NCBI GenBank assembly: GCA_042095835.1
Contig: JBELML010000067.1
Coordinates: forward strand, 1-32,537
Direction: 5' to 3'
DNA: 32,537 nucleotides
Source of the DNA: DATFKA01 sp042095835
GTDB taxonomy: Bacteria > Bacteroidota > Bacteroidia > Chitinophagales > Saprospiraceae
Shown here: piece by piece, positions 8,828 through 18,100 of the stretch
How the letters are laid out: each line of letters begins with the position of its first letter
Numbering within the stretch: the first letter of the stretch is position 1
Notes under the pieces: model-generated
What the model saw: only the letters and a program-made list of their open reading frames with translations
The model's database searches: none
What the model was told of the DNA's origin: nothing
Program-made: the position numbers and the translations under genes

Positions 8828-9583
8828 ATGAATAGAATAATCATATTTTTTGCAAGTCTTCTCTGTTTTTCTCCCGTTTTCTTAAGTGCTCAAAGTTATG
8901 CCTTTGGAGTCAAAGGAGGAGCAACTATAGGTATTCAGAACTGGGAGAACTCTTTCCAACGAAGTGCTCTTTTTCGTTATCATGGAGTTGCTTTTATTGA
9001 GTCCGCACCAGAGGATGATCAATTCGCGCTATTTGCTCAGGCGGGCTATCATATAAAAGGGAGTGCGATTCGCACCTTTGGAAGTACTTTCGTAGACCAA
9101 AACGGCAATACGCGTCGATTCAATGGTCTGAATCAAACTTTTGAATTTCGGAATGCCTCTTTGAGTGTAGGTGCCAAGCAAAAGTTTGACGCCGGATTTG
9201 GTGACAGTAAGTTTTACTATCTATTAGGTATTCGGGCAGACTACACGATTAATACCAACTTCGATCAGCTTGATCTGGAGGCCAATCCGCTCTATGCGAC
9301 CATCTATCCAATCGAGGGTTTTGTCAATAAATTTAATTATGGCGCTATTGTCGGTGGAGGTATTGAAATTCCATTTGGCGAATTGACGGGTGCTATTCTA
9401 GAGTTTTCGGTGAACCCGGACTTTTCTAAACAGTACAATCAGCCACAAATTAATAACGTTATTAATCCAAACCCAGACGCGAGCCAACGGACTATCACGA
9501 TTCCTGAGCGGTCCATAACCAATGTTACTTTTGAGATCTCGCTTGGTTTTCGTTTTCTTAACCTCATAGAATATATTGATTAG
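8828..9583 (+). CDS. Outer-membrane beta-barrel protein (porin family)
   Basis: A 251-residue protein with a clear signal peptide (MNRIIIFFASLLCFSPVFLSAQ). The mature part is mostly alternating amphipathic strands with Gly/aromatic turns (YAFGVKGGATIG, FALFAQAGYHIKG, FKYYLLGIRADY-like segments, YGAIVGGGIEIPFG), as in small PorT/OmpW-like barrels common in Bacteroidota. It ends in FEISLGFRFLNLIEYID. Cargo or function is unknown. I place the start at 8828 because of the signal peptide and the promoter just upstream. Its stop codon directly abuts the lptB start, so the two are probably co-transcribed and coupled. No metal or ligand motif is visible. Confidence 0.8.
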   Translation: MNRIIIFFASLLCFSPVFLSAQSYAFGVKGGATIGIQNWENSFQRSALFRYHGVAFIESAPEDDQFALFAQAGYHIKGSAIRTFGSTFVDQNGNTRRFNGLNQTFEFRNASLSVGAKQKFDAGFGDSKFYYLLGIRADYTINTNFDQLDLEANPLYATIYPIEGFVNKFNYGAIVGGGIEIPFGELTGAILEFSVNPDFSKQYNQPQINNVINPNPDASQRTITIPERSITNVTFEISLGFRFLNLIEYID

Positions 9584-10330
9584 ATGGGAATGATTCTGCG
9601 CAGTGAAAATCTCGTAAAAATTTATGGCAAGAGGAAGGTGGTGAAAGGCGTTTCTCTCGAAGTACACCAGGGAGAAATCGTAGGATTACTCGGCCCCAAT
9701 GGTGCTGGCAAAACGACGAGCTTTTATATGACCGTTGGTTTTGTGAAGCCGAATGAGGGCAAGGTCTACCTCAATGATGAGGAAATCACCCACCTTCCTA
9801 TGTATAAAAGAGCCAAGAAAGGGATTGGCTATTTGCCGCAAGAGCCTTCGGTATTCCGAAAGTTGAGTGTAGAGGACAATATTAAGGCGGTACTAGAAAT
9901 GATCAATCTTACCAAAAGCGAACAAAAAGATAAGCTGGAGGAATTGATCGATGAGTTTGGTTTGGAGAAAGTGCGTAAAAGCCGTGGAGATACACTCTCA
10001 GGAGGAGAGCGACGCCGAACCGAAATTGCAAGAGCACTAGCCACCTCACCAAAGTTCATTTTACTAGATGAGCCTTTTGCAGGAATCGACCCGATCGCGG
10101 TAGAAGATATTCAGTATATCGTGGCTAAGTTGAAAACAAAGAATATCGGCATCCTCATCACCGACCACAATGTACAAGAGACGCTTAGTATTACGGATCG
10201 CGCCTATCTGATGTTTGAGGGTAATATTCTGAAGATGGGTACTGCCGAAGAATTAGCAGCGGATGAGATGGTGAGAAAAGTATACCTAGGTCAAAACTTT
10301 GAATTGAAACGTAAAGTGATTGATGTTTAA
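9584..10330 (+). CDS. lptB: LPS export ABC transporter ATP-binding protein LptB
   Basis: A 248-residue ATPase of the LptB2FGC complex, which extracts lipopolysaccharide from the inner membrane and drives it along the Lpt bridge. The full set of ABC motifs is visible: Walker A GPNGAGKTT (37-45), Q-loop Gln86 in LPQEPSVF, signature LSGGE (138-142) followed by RRR as in LptB, Walker B ILLDEP (159-164) and switch His195 in TDHN. The length matches LptB. The ATG abuts the preceding stop codon; an ATG two codons later is an alternative. Two small lipoprotein genes follow at 5 bp and by overlap, so the operon is devoted to the outer membrane. The permease genes lptF/lptG are not in the window. Confidence 0.95.
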   Translation: MGMILRSENLVKIYGKRKVVKGVSLEVHQGEIVGLLGPNGAGKTTSFYMTVGFVKPNEGKVYLNDEEITHLPMYKRAKKGIGYLPQEPSVFRKLSVEDNIKAVLEMINLTKSEQKDKLEELIDEFGLEKVRKSRGDTLSGGERRRTEIARALATSPKFILLDEPFAGIDPIAVEDIQYIVAKLKTKNIGILITDHNVQETLSITDRAYLMFEGNILKMGTAEELAADEMVRKVYLGQNFELKRKVIDV

Positions 10331-10335
10331 AGCCT

Positions 10336-10641
10336 ATGCAAAGAGTACTCCATTTGAAAAATCGGACCACTACAGCTTGGAACAAGCTACTACACCTAGT
10401 GCTATTGGTGATGGCACTCAGTTTGGCTAGTTGCTCTGATCCTATACCGCTCAAACTTACTTCTGCTCAGCGTCAGCAAGTAGATACCTTATATAATGCA
10501 CAAGTAGAGGGGCTCTTGATGGAAATGGATAGCTTCTGCGACGCCGCCTATGAAAATCGCCTTCCCTATCTCGTTGATTCTATTTTGCAAACACGCAGGG
10601 CCCAAGAAGAGGCCTTGAGAAATAAGTATCAGAAAAGATGA
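10336..10641 (+). CDS. Small lipoprotein, tandem paralog 1
   Basis: A 101-residue predicted lipoprotein. The signal sequence ends in the lipobox LASC with the lipidated Cys33. The mature part is short, helical and charged. A second cysteine, Cys68, is followed exactly 12 residues later by VDSIL (80-84). The same Cys-x11-VDSIL arrangement occurs in the next protein, so the two look like diverged tandem copies. No family is recognised. It starts 5 bp after lptB and its stop overlaps the next start (ATGA), which indicates tight co-expression. An envelope role linked to LPS export is plausible only from context. Confidence 0.75.
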   Translation: MQRVLHLKNRTTTAWNKLLHLVLLVMALSLASCSDPIPLKLTSAQRQQVDTLYNAQVEGLLMEMDSFCDAAYENRLPYLVDSILQTRRAQEEALRNKYQKR

Positions 10642-11003
10642 GGCTCCATCAACATCTATACTTCGTTATTGCTGCTATGATACTGCTTTCGAGTTGTATC
10701 ACTAAGCAGGAGTATAGCGAGGAAGAAATGCAAGTACTAGTGGACGAAGCATTAAATAAAAGGCTTACAGATTACCGAACCACCAAAATAAGGCGCTGTG
10801 AGGAAGCCCTATTGCAAGCCGCCCAAACACAGGTAGATTCGATCTTGTTTTGGGAGTCTCAGTTGAAGATCGACAGTAGCTTGGTGCCTACGCTTATACC
10901 TAAGCCTGCCCGCCCTGAAATAAAGGTCATACCGGATACTCGACCAATCCTACCGCTTTTTGACTCTATCGACGCCATTGATCCAGATACAATAAAGGAT
11001 TAG
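10638..11003 (+). CDS. Small lipoprotein, tandem paralog 2
   Basis: A 121-residue predicted lipoprotein with lipobox LSSC and lipidated Cys20. A charged helical region (EEEMQVLVDEALNKRL) precedes Cys54, and VDSIL starts at residue 66, the same spacing as in the preceding protein. The C-terminal ~40 residues are rich in Pro, Ile and Asp (PKPARPEIKVIPDTRP) and look like an extended tail that could reach into or across the periplasm. The function is unknown. Its ATG overlaps the upstream TGA. It is the last gene of the run that starts at 8828; 348 bp without a gene follow. Confidence 0.75.
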   Translation: MRLHQHLYFVIAAMILLSSCITKQEYSEEEMQVLVDEALNKRLTDYRTTKIRRCEEALLQAAQTQVDSILFWESQLKIDSSLVPTLIPKPARPEIKVIPDTRPILPLFDSIDAIDPDTIKD

Positions 11004-11195
11004 TTAAAATGTGTTAAAAATGTCTTAAATGACGATTTTTTTTAATTTTTCCCTGCGCGGCATCTAATTATGCATTAATTTTGGCTTCGAACATATTACA
11101 CAATTTTATTTATTTCAATCACCTTATTACCAAACTAATATTAAGCACGCCTACTTTACTTATTCGTTACATCAAATTTGCCAGCACTGACAATG

Positions 11196-11226
11196 TTGAC
11201 TTTTATGGAAAAAGCTCCTAGCTTTG
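11196..11226 (+). promoter_or_regulatory. Promoter for the lytic transglycosylase gene
   Basis: TTG (11196-11198), 20 bp, then TAGCTTTG (11219-11226) fits the -33/-7 consensus. It predicts an untranslated leader of roughly 118 nt before the ATG at 11352, long for this window. Apart from this I see nothing specific in the 348-bp gene-free stretch 11004-11351; no strong terminator follows the lipoprotein operon. Confidence 0.55.
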
Positions 11227-11351
11227 CCCCATAATCGTTTGATGGACAACTGATTTTATATCCAAAATTGAAACTGTTTGACAAAATCTAAACCCTTATT
11301 CGGCCGATAGCACTTGTTGCTTGAAGCATTTAAAAAATTGTAAAAGAAATT

Positions 11352-12473
11352 ATGAAATTCCCATGGACATTAGTTGTACTAATGCTGGTATCCTATGCCG
11401 CAATAGCAAACAACGTAACCACTCACACAATGAGCGCTGCTCCTGCTGCCTACTCTGAAGAGGAGGTCAAGGATCGATTAGCGCAATTAAATCTACCGCT
11501 TGAGGTTGTTTCCAATCCACAAGTCTTAACTAGAATCCGTCAGTATGTTACTGCCGGTAAAAATGACACAGAGCTCATTTTGGGTCGTACGATTGTGTAC
11601 TTTCCAATGTTTGAGCACTACCTACAGCAATACAATCTACCAGAAGAACTGAAGTATTTGCCAATGATCGAGTCTGGCCTACGCCCTACCGTTAAATCGG
11701 GAGTAGGAGCAGCCGGTATGTGGCAGTTAATGCCCATTACAGCGCGCTATAATGGACTCATTGTGAATGCCCAAATTGACCAGCGATTTGATGCTTACGC
11801 ATCTACTGAAGCAGCCGTCAAGATGTTGGCTTATTTACATGACCAATTAGGCGACTGGGGACTTGTTTTGGCCGCTTATAATAGTGGTCTTGGACGAGTT
11901 AAAAAAGCAGTCAGAGCTGCTGGTAGCAGAGATTATTGGGAGGTGAAAGCTTTCCTTCCAAAAGAAACACAAAAGTATGTTCCAGCATTTATTGCTGCAG
12001 CTTATATCGCACAGAATTATACCGCTCATAACTTAAATCCACGCCTAACTCCAACGACGACACTTGCCAAAGACACTAGAGTCATCAAAGTAAAGCAAGC
12101 TGTCAACTTCAATCAGATTACCAACGCTACTGGATTAAGTAGCGCTACGATCCGAAAATTGAATCCTGCGTATGTACAAGCATACGTACCTGCTAGTAAG
12201 GCTGGCTACAATGTAGTACTACCGACTAGCGCTATGACTTCATTCAAAAATTACCTAAGTAGTAAGCAAAAAGTTTTGACCAACAGCAATGCTAAGCTGG
12301 TGCCAACTGTCTACACCGTAGTCAAAGGCGATAGCTTAGAGAAAGTGGCCCGCATGTTTAATACGACAAAAGCGGAGATCATGCAGTGGAACGGATTAAG
12401 CGAAGAAAAGGTGATGATCAACCAAGAGTTGACCCTTTACCTGAGCCGCACTTATTTAATGAGTCGCGCTTAA
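11352..12473 (+). CDS. Membrane-bound lytic transglycosylase MltD-type with LysM
   Basis: A 373-residue exported peptidoglycan lyase that cuts the MurNAc-GlcNAc bond in the periplasm. It has a signal peptide (MKFPWTLVVLMLVSYAAIAN). The SLT domain spans residues ~80-225. The catalytic Glu107 is in PMIESG, followed by GAAGMWQLMP (119-128) and AAYNSG (174-179), the family 1 hallmarks. Residues ~242-292 look like a weak LysM, and ~317-362 a clear one (YTVVKGDSLEKVARMFN) that binds glycan. Classical MltD has a lipobox; here the signal ends without Cys, so it may be soluble or anchored by its helix. It is monocistronic with its own promoter and a strong terminator at 12565-12599. Confidence 0.9.
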   Translation: MKFPWTLVVLMLVSYAAIANNVTTHTMSAAPAAYSEEEVKDRLAQLNLPLEVVSNPQVLTRIRQYVTAGKNDTELILGRTIVYFPMFEHYLQQYNLPEELKYLPMIESGLRPTVKSGVGAAGMWQLMPITARYNGLIVNAQIDQRFDAYASTEAAVKMLAYLHDQLGDWGLVLAAYNSGLGRVKKAVRAAGSRDYWEVKAFLPKETQKYVPAFIAAAYIAQNYTAHNLNPRLTPTTTLAKDTRVIKVKQAVNFNQITNATGLSSATIRKLNPAYVQAYVPASKAGYNVVLPTSAMTSFKNYLSSKQKVLTNSNAKLVPTVYTVVKGDSLEKVARMFNTTKAEIMQWNGLSEEKVMINQELTLYLSRTYLMSRA

Positions 12474-12564
12474 TACAAAGCCCACAGGTCAAGTAGATGA
12501 GGCCAATCTGTCTCATACCCCATAGTTTGGAATAAGGTTTTTATAATAAATTAATTGCCATACC

Positions 12565-12599
12565 AAGAGGCCGACGTTCAGTAACGTCGGCCTTTCTTT
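12565..12599 (+). terminator. Rho-independent terminator after the transglycosylase gene
   Basis: The perfect stem GGCCGACGTT/AACGTCGGCC has a CAGT loop, A-rich sequence before it and TTTCTTT after it. It lies about 90 bp after the stop codon. Confidence 0.85.
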
Positions 12600-13051
12600 G
12601 TATGGTACTTTCGGTTTTTTCAATTGATATTGAAACTTTGTTGAAGTGTTTTGTTTTTGTCATAAACCCAAGGTGTATCCTAAAGAAATGTTAAATACTC
12701 ATGACAAACCTCTTTTGACATCCTTTTTACCGTAGAGGCTGAATGTAAAGCAAGACTTAGGGGTTTATTTATAAACAGCGGAAGTTTATAGGGTGAAAAT
12801 TTGCGAAAAGCCTTGTTTTTACTAGGTTTGATGCCGTACTTGCAAAGGGATAGGCGAATGACCAAAATCATTTCTTAGCGTATAAGGGTGATTTTTATCA
12901 CCTTTTGCAAGAAATTGAAGCCCTAATTTTCGGTTGAAAATGATACAAGGTCAATCACTCCGTACAGGGCGTTTTTTAATTAGATTGATTCTAAAAAATA
13001 TTTTGTTTAACCTTGTTACAGTTTCGTGACAATATTACCTGAGGGGTAAAT
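12600..13051. other. Gene-free AT-rich stretch before hemA
   Basis: No supported reading frame. A hairpin-like sequence at 12884-12906 (AAGGGTGAT/ATCACCTTTT, one bulge) is followed by a short T run and could be a weak terminator on either strand. The stretch upstream of hemA is long for this window and could hold control sites, but I recognise no riboswitch or operator. Confidence 0.4.
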
Positions 13052-13059
13052 TAAATTTG
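13052..13059 (+). promoter_or_regulatory. -7 element of the hemA promoter
   Basis: TAAATTTG matches TAnnTTTG and lies 26 bp upstream of the hemA ATG, giving a short leader. No TTTG sits at the right distance upstream; TTTCG at 13022 is the nearest candidate, so the promoter may be weak or activator-dependent. Confidence 0.45.
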
Positions 13060-13085
13060 CGACAAGCAGCAGTAATACATCTTTC

Positions 13086-14318
13086 ATGCTTCAACAGTAT
13101 AAAATTCTAACCGTTACTCACAAAAGTATCAGTCTCAAGCAGATGAGTGACTTTGGTGTTCATGCCGATACGAATACCGCCCTAGAGGTGCGATTGGCAG
13201 AACTGAAAGAGCAATTCCGATTGCCAGAGTTGATGTATACCGCTACCTGCAATCGCGTGATGTACTTTTTTCACGCTACCCAAGAGATTGATGCAGCCTT
13301 TATCACGGAGTTCTTCCAGCACATCAATCCTAACCTCGACGCTGCTACCCTATCCAATTTGGTCAATACCGTTAGCTGCTTTGAGGGTCTAGAAGCGATC
13401 GAACACTTTCTAGAAGTCGCCTCATCAATAGATTCTTTGGTGATTGGCGAACGCCAAATCCTCGGTCAATTGAAAACGGCTTATGATCAGTGCAAATCTT
13501 GGGGATTCATTGGTGATAATTTGCGCCTAGCAATGGATTATGCCATTGTAAGTGCCAAAGCTGTTTACTCGAAAACCAAAATCGGAGATAAGCCGGTATC
13601 TATTGTTTCGCTTGCTATCCAAAAATTGTTGCGTGCTAATCTGCCCAAAGACAGTCGCATTCTTATGATTGGTGCAGGTCAAACCAATGCGCTAGTCGCC
13701 AAGTTTCTGGCAAAGCACCAATTTGAAAAGGTAACTGTATTCAACAGAACCTTGTCAAAAGCCGAATCTGTCGCCGAATTAATGGAGAATGGTGCCGCTT
13801 ATACCTTGGCTGATCTAAAGACTTACAAAAAAGGCTTCGACTGTATTGTAGTATGTACTGGCGCTAGTGATCCCATTCTACAAGCTGATCTTTATGAAAG
13901 CCTACTCAATGGAGAAACAGATCGTAAAGTCATTATCGATCTGGCCATACCACATAATACTGCACCGGCAGTTATCCAAGACTTTAATGTAGATTATATT
14001 GAGATCGAAGGCCTTAGAACCTTGGCAAAGGAGAACCTAGCTTTCAGAGAGCAGGAAGTACAAAAGGCTAAAATCTTTTTGCAAGAGCAATTGGAGGAAT
14101 TTCCAACACATTTCCAGCAAAGACAGTTGGAGATCGCTATGGCTAAAATCCCTAATGAGATCAAGCAGGTCAAGCAAAAAGCTATGAACGAGGTCTTCCA
14201 AAAGGAATTTTCTACACTAGATGATCCTACTAGAGCACTAGTTGAAAAAATGCTCGCGTATATGGAGAAAAAATGTATTGGCATTCCTATGAAAGCTGCG
14301 CGGGAAGCTATTTTCTAG
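13086..14318 (+). CDS. hemA: Glutamyl-tRNA reductase
   Basis: A 410-residue enzyme for the first committed step of C5-pathway tetrapyrrole synthesis: NADPH reduction of Glu-tRNA(Glu) to glutamate-1-semialdehyde. The catalytic Cys55 is in TATCNR. The hallmark VIGERQILGQLK occurs at 119-130. The Rossmann NADPH site is MIGAGQT (194-200), and a helical dimerisation domain forms the C-terminus. Other hem genes are not in the window. Its last 11 bp overlap the end of deoC on the opposite strand, so the two mRNAs are complementary at their 3' ends. The ATG choice follows from the family's start at the first strand (YKILTVTHKS). Confidence 0.95.
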   Translation: MLQQYKILTVTHKSISLKQMSDFGVHADTNTALEVRLAELKEQFRLPELMYTATCNRVMYFFHATQEIDAAFITEFFQHINPNLDAATLSNLVNTVSCFEGLEAIEHFLEVASSIDSLVIGERQILGQLKTAYDQCKSWGFIGDNLRLAMDYAIVSAKAVYSKTKIGDKPVSIVSLAIQKLLRANLPKDSRILMIGAGQTNALVAKFLAKHQFEKVTVFNRTLSKAESVAELMENGAAYTLADLKTYKKGFDCIVVCTGASDPILQADLYESLLNGETDRKVIIDLAIPHNTAPAVIQDFNVDYIEIEGLRTLAKENLAFREQEVQKAKIFLQEQLEEFPTHFQQRQLEIAMAKIPNEIKQVKQKAMNEVFQKEFSTLDDPTRALVEKMLAYMEKKCIGIPMKAAREAIF

Positions 14319-14970
14319 ACTGCTCTACAATCTGAATACTAGCCGAAGCTCCTATCCTTGATGCCCCGGCATCGATAAATGATTTAGCTTTACTAAAGGT
14401 TTTTATGCCACCTGATGCTTTTATAGCGATCTGGTCACCTAGTTTTGCCTTCATTCTGCGTACTTTGGTGAGTGTCGCTCCTGTGCCGTTGAATCCAGTA
14501 GAAGTTTTAAGAAAGTGCGGCTTAATCTCCAAGGCCAGGTCGCAGAGTCGATCAATCTCCTCTAGCTCCAATAGGCCCGTTTCGATAATAATTTTGATCT
14601 TTTTACCTTTTAGGCCTGCAGCAGTCGTCATGCTGTCCATATCATTTCTGACGTAGGCCCAATTTTGGCTTTTTATCGCACTCACATTAATGACCGCATC
14701 GATTTCGGCTGCTCCATCATCTGCGGCTCTTTTGATTTCCTCGATTTTTGAAGCGGTGGTCGCATAGCCCATTGGAAAGCCCACTACGGTAGCTACTGGT
14801 ATTTTGCTACCCTTGGCTTTGAGCATTTGTGCGGCTGTTTGCACAAAAAAAGGAGGTACACAAACGGAGGCAAATCCATATTGCATAGCTTCTTCACATA
14901 AACGTATGATGTGAGAGGTGGTGGTATCCGCCTTGAGGTAAGTATGGTCAATATAACCGGCAATGTCCAT
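14308..14970 (-). CDS. deoC: Deoxyribose-phosphate aldolase
   Basis: A class I aldolase that splits 2-deoxyribose-5-phosphate into glyceraldehyde-3-phosphate and acetaldehyde in deoxynucleoside catabolism. Visible motifs: YIDHTYLK at the N-terminus, VVGFPMG, EIDAVIN, the Schiff-base lysine in LKTSTGF and the second active lysine in IKASGGIK. I chose the start MDIAGYIDHTY (220 residues), which matches the usual short DeoC. An in-frame ATG at 15028-15030 would add 20 residues with no family counterpart and cannot be excluded. It runs convergently into hemA with an 11-bp overlap. A hairpin separates it from secA upstream. No nucleoside phosphorylase genes lie nearby. Confidence 0.93.
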   Translation of the reverse strand: MDIAGYIDHTYLKADTTTSHIIRLCEEAMQYGFASVCVPPFFVQTAAQMLKAKGSKIPVATVVGFPMGYATTASKIEEIKRAADDGAAEIDAVINVSAIKSQNWAYVRNDMDSMTTAAGLKGKKIKIIIETGLLELEEIDRLCDLALEIKPHFLKTSTGFNGTGATLTKVRRMKAKLGDQIAIKASGGIKTFSKAKSFIDAGASRIGASASIQIVEQSRK

Positions 14971-15063
14971 GGTCGAGGGAGTAAGGATTTCTAATAAGAG
15001 GTTATTATTAAAATTGGCACTTAATGCCATCGCGGAATATATGTTTTTTCTATGGATTAAATC

Positions 15064-15102
15064 AAAGAAGTCATCCCGAAATTTTCGAGATGACTTCTTT
15101 TT
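15064..15102 (-). terminator. Hairpin between secA and deoC
   Basis: A long stem, AAGAAGTCATC/GATGACTTCTT, with an inner CGAAA/TTTCG pairing. The T run is stronger on the + strand (TTTTT) than on the minus strand (TTTGATTT). It lies about 50 bp after the secA stop, so it probably ends the secA transcript; it could act in both directions. Confidence 0.65.
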
Positions 15103-15153
15103 AACAACTATGTTCTAATGCCCTGCTTTTCGACTCAATTGTATTTCTGCATT

Positions 15154-18100
15154 TTATTGAGCTCCTTTTCCATGGCATTTTTTATACTTTTTACCACTAC
15201 CACAAGGACAAGGATCGTTTCTACCTACCTTCTTCTCGGTACGTCGGATGGTTTGTGGTTTGCTAGGGCCACGACCGGCAGATGCTGCTGCTCTACGTCG
15301 AGCTGCTTGAGCGCGTTCTTCTTGTTTATTGGTACGAGTCTTGCTAAGGTCTGTCCTGGCTTCTCGAGCTTGCTCTAGAGTGGTTCCATCTGCAAAAATG
15401 AGGGTACCTTTTGATAAGTATGAGGTGACCTCCTCATTGATTTCGAAGACTAGCTCCTCAAATAACTTATAGGCTTCCATTTTATAGACGACCAATGGAT
15501 CCTTTTGCTCAAATGAAGCAGAGGAAGAAGATTCCTTCAGTTCGTCCATAGCACGCAAATGCTCTTTCCACTTTTCATCAATAATGGCCAGCGTTACCGC
15601 TTTTTCAATATCGCGCATGATAGAGCTACCATTCGATTTGACGGCGTCCTCCAATTCTGCGGTGATATTATAAGGCTTAGACCTACCATCTGTGAAGGGG
15701 ATCAAGAGCCGTTTGTAGCGATGGCCTTGGGTCTCGTGAATGTTTTTGATTTGAGGTAATAGCACCTCAGAAATTTGTTCTCCTTTTCGGTTGTAATACT
15801 CGTCGAAATCTTGACTCAATTTCTCGACTACGGCATCCGTCTCTAGAGAATCAAATTCTACAGACATGATACCCGGGTCTATACCCAAAGTACTAAGCGC
15901 ATCTTGTTTAAAGGTTTGGTAGCTGCCGCCCTCCTCTTTATGACTACGCCCCACGGTGTCGATCATTGCGGTGAACATATTGTTCAAGTCCACAGATAAT
16001 CTATCGCCAAAAAGTGTATTATCTCTTTTCTTATAGATGGCCTCCCGCTGAATATTCATTACATCATCATACTCCAGTAGGCGCTTGCGGATACCAAAGT
16101 TGTTTTCTTCTACCTTTTTCTGGGCGCGCTCAATCGACTTGGTGACCATAGAGTGCTGGATGACATCTCCATCTTCATGGCCAATACGGTCCATCACTTT
16201 GGCAATTCGTTCAGAATTAAAGAGGCGCATCAAATTATCTTCCAAGGAGACGTAAAACTGAGAGCTACCTGGGTCTCCTTGACGTCCGGCACGACCACGC
16301 AACTGTCGGTCAACGCGTCGAGAATCGTGTCTTTCAGTACCAATAATGGCCAGACCACCTGCATCTTTTACCTCTTGTGAAAGCTTGATATCTGTACCAC
16401 GACCGGCCATGTTGGTAGCGATAGTGACGTTTCCAGGTTTACCGGCTTCTGCTACAATTTCTGCTTCTCTTTGGTGCTGCTTGGCATTCAGTACATTATG
16501 CTTGATACCTCTGCGCTGCAGGAATCTACTCAAGCGTTCTGAAATCTCAACGGAGGTGGTACCTACCAGGATGGGCCTTCCTGCCGCACTTAACTCCTCA
16601 ATATCATTGATGACCGCATTGACCTTTTCTCGTTCTGTTTTGAAAACAAGATCTTCTCTATCGTCTCTTTGAATCGGACGATTGGTAGGGATAACCACTA
16701 CATCAAGTTTATAGATCTCCCAAAGCTCACTTGCTTCGGTTTCGGCAGTACCGGTCATACCAGATAGTTTGTGGTACATCCGGAAGTAGTTCTGCAAGGT
16801 CACCGTTGCATAGGTTTGAGTGATATCACCAATCTTTACATTTTCCTTTGCTTCGAGTGCTTGGTGTAGACCATCAGAGTAGCGGCGACCTTCCATCATA
16901 CGACCAGTCTGCTCATCTACAATTTTCACCTGATTATCGATGACTACATATTCTGAATCGCGCTCAAATAAGGTATAAGCTTTCAGGAGTTGGCTCATGG
17001 CATGCAGACGCCGCGCTTTAATCGCAAAATCCTGAGAAAGTTTGGTTTTAGCTTCTGCCTTAGCGGTCGCATCCATGGAGTCATCGGTATCGATACTCAC
17101 CATCGTAGCCGTAATATCGGGAATGATGAAGAAGTCTTTATCATTGGTAAAACCTGAGAGGTATTCTGTACCATAATCGGTCAATTCTACCTGACGGTTC
17201 TTTTCATCGATGGTGAAATAGAGCTTTTGATCTACGAGGTGCATATTTTTATTCTGCTCCTGCATGTAGAAGTTCTCCGCTTTTTGGAGGGTAACTTTTA
17301 CACCATCTTCACTCAAAAACTTAATAAGTGGGCGGTATTTAGGAAGTGCTCTGAAGGCTCTCAAAATGGCCATACCAGACTCGCCTTCATTATAACCCGT
17401 CACGCCTGCGCCAAATAAGCTTTTGGCTTCCGAAAGAAATTGAGTAGCGAGTTGGCGCTGAGCGGCGATGAGTCTTTCGACAAAAGGACGTAGCTCAATG
17501 TATTCTTGTTCTTCAGCACCTTGGGGTACGGGGCCAGATATGATCAAAGGAGTACGGGCTTCATCAATCAAAACCGAGTCGACCTCATCGATCATGGTGA
17601 AGTGATGTTTGCCTTGTACTTTCTCATCGATCGTACGCACCATATTGTCTCTCAGGTAATCGAAACCAAACTCGTTGTTGGTACCATAGGTGATATCGCA
17701 GCGGTAGGCGTTGATACGATCGGGAGAGTGCGGTTTGTACTTGTCGATACAGTCGATGGTCAATAATAAGAACTCGAAAATTGGACCTACCCATTCTGCA
17801 TCGCGTCGTGCCAGATAATCGTTGACCGTGATCACGTGTACACCCATTCCGGTGAGTCCGTTGAGGTAAGCGGGTAAGGTAGCCACCAGGGTTTTACCTT
17901 CACCGGTTGCCATCTCAGCAATCTTGCCATCATGGAGTACCATACCACCGATAAGCTGTACATCGTAGTGGATCATATTCCAGGTGATATCACCACCCGC
18001 AGCTTGCCAGGAGTTTTTCCAAATGGCTTTGTCACCTTCTATGGTCACATAGGTTTTTCCTTTTTTAGCGGCCATTTCACGGTCGTGTTCCGTTGCGGTG

